Positions 57,701 through 64,000 of a DNA stretch of 64,000 bases are shown here, one piece after another. Source of the DNA: Brienomyrus brachyistius (Eukaryota; Chordata; Actinopteri; Osteoglossiformes; Mormyridae); the NCBI RefSeq assembly GCF_023856365.1, contig NC_064548.1:16227642-16291641 (forward strand), given 5' to 3'. A program made the position numbers and the translations under genes. Numbering within the stretch: the first letter of the stretch is position 1; the number at the start of each line of letters is the position of its first letter. The notes under the pieces were generated by a model. It worked only from the letters and a program-made list of their open reading frames with translations, was not told the origin of the DNA and made no database searches.

Positions 57701-60700
57701 GCCAAGAGTCTGCAATGCTGCCATCGAACCCAAAGGGCCTTTTACTATAAGGTGAATAACATAGCTAAGATATAATAGCAAGCACATCCAGACTTTTGAC
57801 TAACACAGTATAATACTTGAATAACATTTGGGGCAGTAGAGAGCAAGATGGTTACGGGCGTGTACATGACTAAAAGTTAGGAAGTCTAAGGACCTCTGTT
57901 TGACTTAAATTATTCTAGTAAATTATCCATCTATAAAAAGGTAACATTGTTGGTCACTTTGGATCAAAGTATGAACTAAGTAAATTAAATGCTTCATTTG
58001 ATGCGTTCACTTTCACCATGAAAATACCATGCATTCAGAATAACTTTTAGTGGATTTTACCGTAATAATATTCTTCACAGCTCATTGAATCTACACATCG
58101 ACCTTCAGCAACGGAGCCAATTTAAACTGTGCGAGGACCTTTGGTAACACAGGAAGGGCAATAACTTAATGCCTGTTTTGTATATAATTTGTGTTGGTTC
58201 ATTGGCTAGCAGTATGTCTCTTATTGTGTGCTTTAATACACAAAGGATTGTGTGCTTGTTGGTGAAACGGAGCTTCAGCCAGCTGCAGGGGATGGGAAAG
58301 GCTTCGGGGCTGGCTGACATGTCTTGAAAATGATATCACGAGATTTTCAGGATGGGTTTTTCCCATAGAAATGAATGGACAGTCCCCAAAAAGATGTGAA
58401 TACAAATGTGCATGGAGCTTGTGTGTTCCTTCTATTTCCGGGAGGGGCCCTTTATTTCCCTGTGACGATCCAAAGATCTGGGTCATTTGACCTGGCCTTG
58501 GATTATGACCGCCTCAGTGAAAGTGTGCGACTGTCCTGCTGTGTAATGGCATCGCATGTGAGGTGCGAGCTGCCTCCTGTCTCTGGTTAAAACATACCCC
58601 AGCTCCCTTTCATCATAGCTGGATAAAGTAGATTAAAAAATGGATGGGAGGATGGAAAGACTGCTGATTTTCTCCTTTGTGTGTCTGATATAAGTCATCT
58701 GTGCCTTTGGATTATAACAATAGTCTGTTGTAGGTGATCCAGAATTAGCCTGAGCCTAAAGCTCATGTGTTGCAATGGGAGTGAGTCAGATAAGTACAGT
58801 AGTGTGTTAGTGACAAGTTAGATATTGCATAGTTATTGTGTCTGGTTAATTTTTTCCTGGGTGGGGGGGGGGGTTATTATCTCATCTGTGGCTCTAATGC
58901 TTTATGTCATTATCTGGCCTGGTGTGTATGTTTGGGGTGTGTTTTTCAGGGTGTGTGCATGTGTACACAATGATATTTTTGGCCTGTTATCAGGTTGGTT
59001 AAATATTTGCTGGGGTTGTGAGTGGAGGCGAGGAGCAGTGCGCGGCTGCACAGGACTGACGCGGGGCTGACCGCGCTTCCAGATTGGCTGCAGCGGGGGC
59101 CGGTGTGCAGATGGCGGACGCGTGGGCAACCTGGCCTCGCCCGCGTCGTGGGTCCTCGCGGAGATGCAGGCAGCCGGGCTCTCCTGCCTTCCACACGTAA
59201 TCCAGTAGTGAGACGCATTGCAGCAGGATTTGGTCAGGATTCTCCTCAGCCTCGTGAAGCGTGCTCGTTAAACCGCCCCCCCCCCCCCCCCCATACTGCG
59301 CTGGAGCGCAGACTGTGAGGAATGTGCTTGAATTTTTATTTTTTTTTCGGTCCCCTGCATTTCCCTTCCTGTCATCGTGCTTCTAATCCATTATTCCTTC
59401 CTCCCCAGACTTTCGAAGCCAATGATCTGTTCCTGGGGCAGAACTTCACCAAGGTGCTGAATTCCCTGGTGGCATTGAATAAGGCGACGGCAGGTAGGTG
59501 GGCGTGGGCGGGTGGCAGCGCGCGGGAATGCGTGGGAGCGCGTGGGAATGCACGGGAATGCATGGGAATGCGCGGGAGCGCACGGGAATGCGCGGGAGCG
59601 CGCGGGAATGCACGGGAATGCGCGGGAGCGCGCAGGCAGGCTCACAGGTGCAGCGGGGCGCTGCCTCCATCCAGGCTTTTACTTCATGTCAATCTGAGAC
59701 TGTAATCTGGCTGATATGAATTAGTTGGATGCAGAGTGTTCCTTCTCTGTAACATTACACAGAACTAGTATGATCCCCATAGAGAGTTTCAGACGCCCCC
59801 CAGCAGTCCCCTTGCGTTCGTGCATCTGGCATTCAAGCTGATCACTGTCATGTTTCTGACTGTCAAAGCTAATTGCACTATTAACTCACAGACCAGTTCA
59901 GTATATGTATATTCCTCCAAGACAGAAAGATTCTTCCAGAAATGTTAGCTTGCAGCGGATCCTCCGAAATGTCCTGGATCAGAATGCTGATAGGTTTTCA
60001 GTATAGCGGGAAGACAAAGGGTGTCATCTCAAGAATACCCTGTGTGGTTATTGGGTTTTTCTGTCTCAAGTGTGACCAGTTCTCCTATTTAGCTGTGAAA
60101 GCAACAACACTGTATTGACTCTAAGACTTCAATTCTTTGTTTTGGTTCTCTTTCTTTGACTCTCATTTTCGTACTCGCTCTGGCCACAGACCTTGGCATT
60201 GACTCCGTATGCGCACGCCAGTCCTCATTTCACCGGATAAAGTCATTGGACTCGCTGGGCTCCCAGAACACCTCCACCAGATCCTCCGCACTCCTGCAGA
60301 GCCAGTACCGCAGTCTAGTGAGTGTCTGCTTCAGTAATGCATCCCCAGTGACATCCAGAGCCAGGAAGCGAGGTAGGGTTAAGTGGCACTGGGCCGCAGT
60401 ATAGCAAGTATGACTGATTGAATGCACGAGACTATCTGTTTGATTATACCCTTAAGTTAGCCAATTGTGTGGAGATGTGGGATGGTCTTAAGGTAAGTCT
60501 AGTATCCTTCCTCCTGCAGGACATGGCAGAGAACTGTTTCTCCCAGGCAGTGGTGAAGGCCCGCTTCAACTTCCAGCAGACGAATGAGGACGAGATATCC
60601 TTCGCGAAGGGCGACATCATTCACGTCACGCGCATGGAGGAAGGAGGGTGGTGGGAGGGTCTCTTCAACGGCAAGACTGGCTGGTTTCCTAGCAACTATG

Positions 60701-61534
60701 TCAGAGAGGTCAAAGGTGGCGGTAAGTGTCTCTGGAGCCAGATGGGACTCTGGGGTTTTGTGGAGATTGCAGAATCATCACAGAGAGTTACGTGTGCAGG
60801 TGAAGCAAGCGGGGGTTTCTGACGGACCCATTCCGCTAACCTGTACTGCAGCCAGGGGGCGGAGTAGTACCTCGAATAAGGGCGGGGTCTAGCTCCGAAG
60901 TCATCTGCGCCCTCAGTTTTAAGATTAATTTATCTTGCAACTTGTAATTTGTAAGCGCCGAAGATTTTTTTTTCTTACAATTAAATGTGAATTTTCTGTA
61001 TCATGAAAAAAAAAAAAATTCTGCATCTTCCAGCAAGTTTCGTGCTGAGGAATTACAGTCACTTGGGTGTATGAATCATGCTGTTTCAGCCCAGAAATCC
61101 ACCACCGAAATGCTGCTTGTTTCCTCATTGTCATTTAATGCGACAGCTGTCTTGGATGATTGCTTCCGCTAATAACATGCTGAACTGACGCAGTAACAGA
61201 ACTTTAAATATTTAACAGGTAATTAATATTTCAAAAGGCAGACGGATTATGCTTGTTTGGGAAACATTTAAAGATGTTGCAATGCGCATTATGTATCGTG
61301 CGCATGTGTAGCGTGCTGTTATTTAAAGGGATGCGAAAAGTGCCTCGGCTGAGAATCACATGGCAAAAGCATAGTGTTTGAATTGGCAAGAAATGAAGCG
61401 TCACCTTTATTCAGTGCAGAGGCACCCTGGGTTGCTGTCAAGTCCATTCTGAGTGTGTGAGAAAGGAATCCGTGAGAAGAAAACGTGTCAGATGCTGGAT
61501 GTATCAAAGATCTTGGGCTGAAGGAGGCTGTGAC

Positions 61535-61584
<50 letters not shown>

Positions 61585-62403
61585 GGGCAGGTGTGAACGT
61601 TTGAACGGGTTTAGCTTAGCTTTCTTTATGTGCGATGTAGCTAGGGGGTGCATCCAGCTCCCTCTGAGGTTCCCCATCAGAAAGTGCTATAGAGTGATTC
61701 TGCCAGTAGGACGTCCCGATTTTGCAGAGTTCGACGTGTCCCTGGGTCAGCAATGGAAGGCCTTGCATTTCACTTCTTTAACCAATCGCAGTCTTCCTTG
61801 TATGACATCGCCGCATTGATCCGTTTTTCCTCATTTCCAAACTCAAGGCTTTCAGCAGTTGAGCTGGAGGTGATGTGGCTCAGGGGGCTGAGCCTCTGTG
61901 GCTGTGATTGGAAGGTCGCCAGTTAGAGTTATTATTGTTGTTGTTGTTATTATCGTCATCATGATAACAGCATTATCATCATAGCGATTTTATTCACGAT
62001 AAAACAGGTACTTTACAAATATATACACCTTGCCGCTTAACATAAAACACAGATTTAAATTAATCTGCTGATGTCAAGCAATGAAGACTGTGATTGGTTA
62101 AAGAAGTGTAATGCAAGCCCCTCCCTTGTTGACCCAGGGACACATCAAACTCGGCAAAATCAGGACGCGCGATTTTGGCAAGACTGTAGGGTTTTATTGG
62201 GGCAGCCACTGGCTTTTCCCTGAATGCTTCTCTAAAATGCAGAGCAGCTAATATGAAAATCAAAGTAACTGCAGATGCAGCTTACAGACCCCCCCCCTCT
62301 TTACTTTCCTCCAGAAAAACCATTATCTCCCAAGTCTGGAACTCTGAAAAGCCCCCCCAAAGGCTTTGACACCTCTGCCATCAGCAAGACCTACTACAAT
62401 TTG
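47801..62403 (+). CDS. ARHGEF7: Rho guanine nucleotide exchange factor 7 (beta-PIX), 5' part, six exons
   Basis: Rac1/Cdc42 exchange factor and scaffold that binds PAK through its SH3 domain and GIT proteins through its C terminus; acts at focal adhesions and synapses. Exons seen are 47801-47965, 49974-50057, 59409-59493, 60190-60317, 60520-60721 and 62315-62403, encoding the first 251 aa in continuous frame. Calponin-homology domain at about residues 1-111 ([20 protein letters not shown] start, [45 protein letters not shown]). SH3 at about 165-218 ([33 protein letters not shown]). Then [19 protein letters not shown] and TYYNL. The DH, PH and C-terminal parts lie beyond the window. ARHGEF7 is preferred over ARHGEF6 because of [22 protein letters not shown] and DSLGSQ. 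Exon 5 opens with GAC ATG, matching the internal start of the short CH-less isoforms. Confidence 0.94.
47966..49973 (+). other. ARHGEF7: ARHGEF7 intron 1
   Basis: Two kilobases of AT-rich intron with an (ATT)n run near 48687-48711. It ends in a GC-rich patch at 49880-49925 with repeated CACTGCTCGG and GCTCGGCTCGG words, about 50 bases before the exon 2 acceptor. No other exon recognised. Confidence 0.55.
53648..53769 (+). repeat. tRNA-derived SINE
   Basis: CACTAACAATGTAAAGGTCG followed by GGGTTCAAATCCCAGGGAGC (a good B box), then GAGTTGCTTTGGATAAGAGT and an AATGAAATGTAAA tail. Classic layout of a fish tRNA-SINE, relatively well preserved. Confidence 0.75.
56039..56402 (+). repeat. Long interspersed-repeat copy with an internal 15-bp tandem array
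   Basis: Begins AGTGGAGCAGCATGGTGACG with TGGGTAAAGCTGTTACCTCA, passes through TGGTCCAAAAATATGCTGAG, and ends CTGAATAGGATGAGCGGTCA and GATGGATGGA, an order of blocks very common in fish genomes. Between 56207 and 56290 the word GTGTGAGTGAATG is tandemly repeated about five times with a 15-bp period, producing spurious open frames on both strands. Confidence 0.75.
57130..57300 (+). repeat. Diverged fragment of the same interspersed repeat family
   Basis: GTTGATCTGCATGTTCTCGA, GGTTCTCCAGGTTCCTCTCG and GTCTGTAAATTGCTCCTAGC correspond to the middle blocks of the family. Not coding. Confidence 0.5.
57437..57808 (+). mobile_element. Internally deleted Tc1/mariner element, copy 2
   Basis: Left end CAGCACCAGTCAAAAGTATG, right end ACTTTTGACTAACACAG, flanking TA at 57435-57436 and 57809-57810. 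It keeps only a degraded 3' transposase segment (AACCCTATAGAGTTGG, TTGGGATGAG, GAGAAGAATTCCAGGTGG). The N-terminal DNA-binding and first catalytic regions are gone. Same architecture as the copy at 21342-21744. Confidence 0.82.
59030..59200 (+). promoter_or_regulatory. GC- and CpG-rich patch upstream of ARHGEF7 exon 3
   Basis: About 170 bases dense in CG dinucleotides (GCGCGGCTGC, GACGCGGGGC, GATGGCGGACGCGTGG, CCCGCGTCGTGG) in otherwise AT-rich intron. It could be an internal promoter or alternative first exon of ARHGEF7, whose family has several starts, or simply a GC-rich repeat. No transcript evidence. Confidence 0.3.
59521..59632 (+). repeat. 10-bp-period GC-rich tandem array
   Basis: About eleven units of consensus CGCGGGAATG with variants CGTGGGAGCG and CACGGGAATG, starting 27 bases after the exon 3 donor of ARHGEF7. 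An exact GCGTGGGCG lies at 59502-59510, just before it. It creates overlapping spurious open frames on both strands. Confidence 0.9.
61536..61582 (+). repeat. (TG)n microsatellite
   Basis: About 23 perfect TG steps in ARHGEF7 intron 5. Confidence 0.95.
61709..62168. repeat. Long inverted repeat in ARHGEF7 intron 5
   Basis: The arms at about 61709-61818 (plus) and 62064-62168 (minus) share CGTCC(C/T)GATTTTGC, GTGTCCCTGGGTCA and CACTTCTTTAACCAATC. Both can be read as [13 protein letters not shown] followed by a similar segment and a stop at the same place. Roughly 245 bases separate the arms, including a SINE fragment (61868-61935) and (TTG/TTA)n-rich DNA. Confidence 0.75.
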
Positions 62404-63027
62404 GTGAGAATTGCATTTTTAATGTAGTTGTTTTAATTGATTTACCTTTTCGTAGATCATATTCATATGCAAAGTTCCTCACTACACTGTACCTAGAATG
62501 AAGAGTATCTCCAGGTCAATCAAGCGGCAGCAGAAGAAGGCCCTGTTTGTACTCGAGATGGGATGCCACAATTAGCTGATGGCACTGTCCATAGACATTA
62601 GTAACCAGGGCTTGCTCGTTAGTGTCATGCACCATTCAGTCCACGCAACAAGAACGTCACATTTTTGTCCTCTGCCTTTTGTTTGAAGATCTTCGCTGTT
62701 CACAGTTATCTTCAGAGTTAAGTAATTGCACAATGCAAACAGAGATTCTATGGAGACACAGTAGCATTCCAGTAGTTCCTGTCTGTTACATGTCAGTGTA
62801 ATTACAGAGGAGGAGAGGGATGGTCTGGGCATTTTACTATGGGGTGTGACCAAAGGACACATGCTATCCCTCCTCCTCAGTGTACAGGCCAAAACTGTTT
62901 GTCGTACATAGAGTAGGCTTTTGTGAAGGAATATTTTTGCATTAAGGTGATAATCCAATACAATTTTATGAATAACAGTAGCATGCAATATTTGGAATCC
63001 TTAAATTTTCCAGGTAGTAACTTGAAA
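62404..63027 (+). other. ARHGEF7: ARHGEF7 intron 6, left part
   Basis: The start of the intron after exon 6. No sign of the following DH-domain exon, which should lie to the right of the window. Nothing else recognised. Confidence 0.5.
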
Positions 63028-63472
63028 GCAGAGGTGGATAGTTCAGGTCTAGAAAGTAAAAAAAAAAAAAAAATCCATAATGTTTTATTTCAAACAACCA
63101 GTTGAGTATAAAGAGTCACAGTAACAGTGAACAGACGCTCCTCTACTTACGAACGAGTTACGTTCTGAACGGCCTTCGTAACTTTAAATGTTCGTAAGTC
63201 GTTATTCAACATAATTTTAAGGGTATACGCAAGTACATAGAACTAGGATGCTGGGAGTACGCACGCTACGCTGCTGCGCGGCGGGAGTAGGGACCGGAAG
63301 TCGTACTAGGCGGAATTGGCGCGCAGGAAAAAATTTTGATGTTGCGGACAGGAAACGGGAGCCAAAGGAACACAATTTGGACTAGTAGAGGAGCGTCTGT
63401 ACTCAACTGGTTGGTTGAACCAAAATCTTGGTCTGGATTTTTACTTTCTGGACCAGAACTACCCACCTCTGC
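63028..63472. mobile_element. Inverted-repeat element (GCAGAGGTGG ends) carrying a nested insertion
   Basis: Left end GCAGAGGTGGATAGTTCAGG, right end the reverse complement of GCAGAGGTGGGTAGTTCTGG, flanked by ttgaaa at 63022-63027 and 63473-63478. Both arms run to CAACCAGTTGAGT/ACTCAACTGGTTG. The 268-bp element at 63132-63399 sits between the arms. A related partial copy is at 1850-1965. Confidence 0.72.
63132..63399. mobile_element. Nested 268-bp miniature element
   Basis: Termini CAGACGCTCCTCTACT and AGTAGAGGAGCGTCTG are perfect inverted repeats. The interior has GAACGAGTTACGTTCTGAAC, TTCGTAAGTCGTTATTC and a CG-rich stretch (CTACGCTGCTGCGCGG). The end layout resembles the 756-bp element at 42814-43569. 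No coding capacity. Confidence 0.75.
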
Positions 63473-63899
63473 TTGAAAGGCACTTTTCAGAATGTTCATT
63501 TTGGACAGTGTCATGGTCTTTAAGTGAACCCCTTCTTAAATGTCCTGCTCACAATGAGCAGAGCTTAGGGAACAGAATTCATGCTCTCAGAATTCATAAT
63601 CGCCAAAGCCCTGATTATCATAGAATAGGTGACCTTGTTTGGTCAGGATGACCTTGTTTTTGCTCGTTTCTCCTGGTCCGGTAGAGGAAAGGGGGCCTGA
63701 TTTGGCCTGTTATTGCTTCGCGGAGAATGGCTCAGTGCTGGGGTGTCGTCAGTGGTGCTGGGTGAAACTGTCCTTATTCCAGATCCTCAGATCTGCTACC
63801 TGGTGTATCGACAAAGAAGAAAACATGGAATATTATATCGCCAGAAGACCAGAAAAAAACCTGGCATTTTTATATTCGTCTGGTTTGAGGGCAGCGTGT

Positions 63900-64000
63900 G
63901 GCTCCACAGATGAAGCCTCTGTGCCTGTAATCATGTGGTCGCTGGTGTAAGCCTAGCCTCAGCATTACAGTCCCATTCGTGGGCCCTTGAGTAAGGTCCT
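63900..64000 (+). repeat. tRNA-SINE fragment at the window edge
   Basis: GATGAAGCCTCTGTGCCTGT, ATCATGTGGTCGCTGGTGTA and CGTGGGCCCTTGAGTAAGGT match the body of the SINE family at 41938-42055. Cut by the window end. Confidence 0.5.

Larger units (their letters stand above)
50058..59408 (+). other. ARHGEF7: ARHGEF7 intron 2
   Basis: A 9.35-kb intron. It contains a SINE (53648-53769), a long interspersed repeat (56039-56402), a diverged repeat (57130-57300), a Tc1 remnant (57437-57808), a GC-rich patch (59030-59200) and homopolymer G/C runs near 55074, 58861 and 59277. No coding exon with domain similarity was recognised between exons 2 and 3. Confidence 0.5.

Noticed and set aside
59322..59719. 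Several overlapping open frames on both strands rich in repeated ARGNARE- or HSRAFP-like words
   Set aside because: They are the 10-bp-period array read in different frames; only the 85-nt exon at 59409-59493 is credible.
63639..63950. Open frame near the right edge as the next ARHGEF7 exon
   Set aside because: No similarity to the DH-domain start expected after TYYNL, and its last part is a SINE fragment.

Overview
The window is nuclear genomic DNA from a vertebrate, most likely a ray-finned (teleost-grade) fish. The genes are split by GT-AG introns into vertebrate-type exons. The non-coding DNA is AT-rich and full of fish-style repeats: tRNA-derived SINEs, hAT and Tc1/mariner miniature elements, the 'atccatccat' family and many microsatellites. 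I cannot name the species. No bacterial, phage or CRISPR features are present.

Five protein-coding genes can be assembled exon by exon with consistent phases. From left to right they are COA5 (minus, 390-912), MGAT4A (minus, 4742-31464, 15 coding exons), MRPL30 (plus, 33760-35586), TXNDC9 (minus, 36132-38105 plus an upstream untranslated exon) and the 5' part of ARHGEF7/beta-PIX (plus, 47801-62403, running off the right edge before its DH domain). MGAT4A and MRPL30 are divergent, about 2.3 kb apart. MRPL30 and TXNDC9 converge tail to tail, with only about 550 bp between stop codons. TXNDC9 and ARHGEF7 diverge across about 8 kb of repeat-rich DNA with no gene I can recognise.

The first four genes are neighbours on human 2q11.2, recalled from memory. 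Several human intervening genes (UNC50, TSGA10, LIPT1, MITD1, the LYG genes) are not visible here, and ARHGEF7 lies on another human chromosome. This looks like a conserved block thinned by gene loss and joined to a new neighbour. The genes do not form a pathway: two act in mitochondria (COA5, MRPL30), one in the Golgi (MGAT4A), one in chaperonin/tubulin folding (TXNDC9) and one in Rac/Cdc42 signalling (ARHGEF7).

Most of the unusual structure is in introns and intergenic DNA. MGAT4A carries two unrelated minisatellites that both have a 36-bp unit. In the first, each unit presents a splice-acceptor-like sequence on the sense strand; in the second, each unit carries a small hairpin and usually a TGACAGCTG motif. 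There is a telomere-like tract 11 bases inside a MGAT4A intron, a near-perfect 216-bp palindrome, hAT miniature elements with 8-bp duplications, two copies of one internally deleted Tc1 element, a nested pair of inverted-repeat elements, a 10-bp-period GC-rich array beside an ARHGEF7 exon, and an inverted repeat whose arms read in the same frame with mostly silent differences. I found no wholly new gene system.
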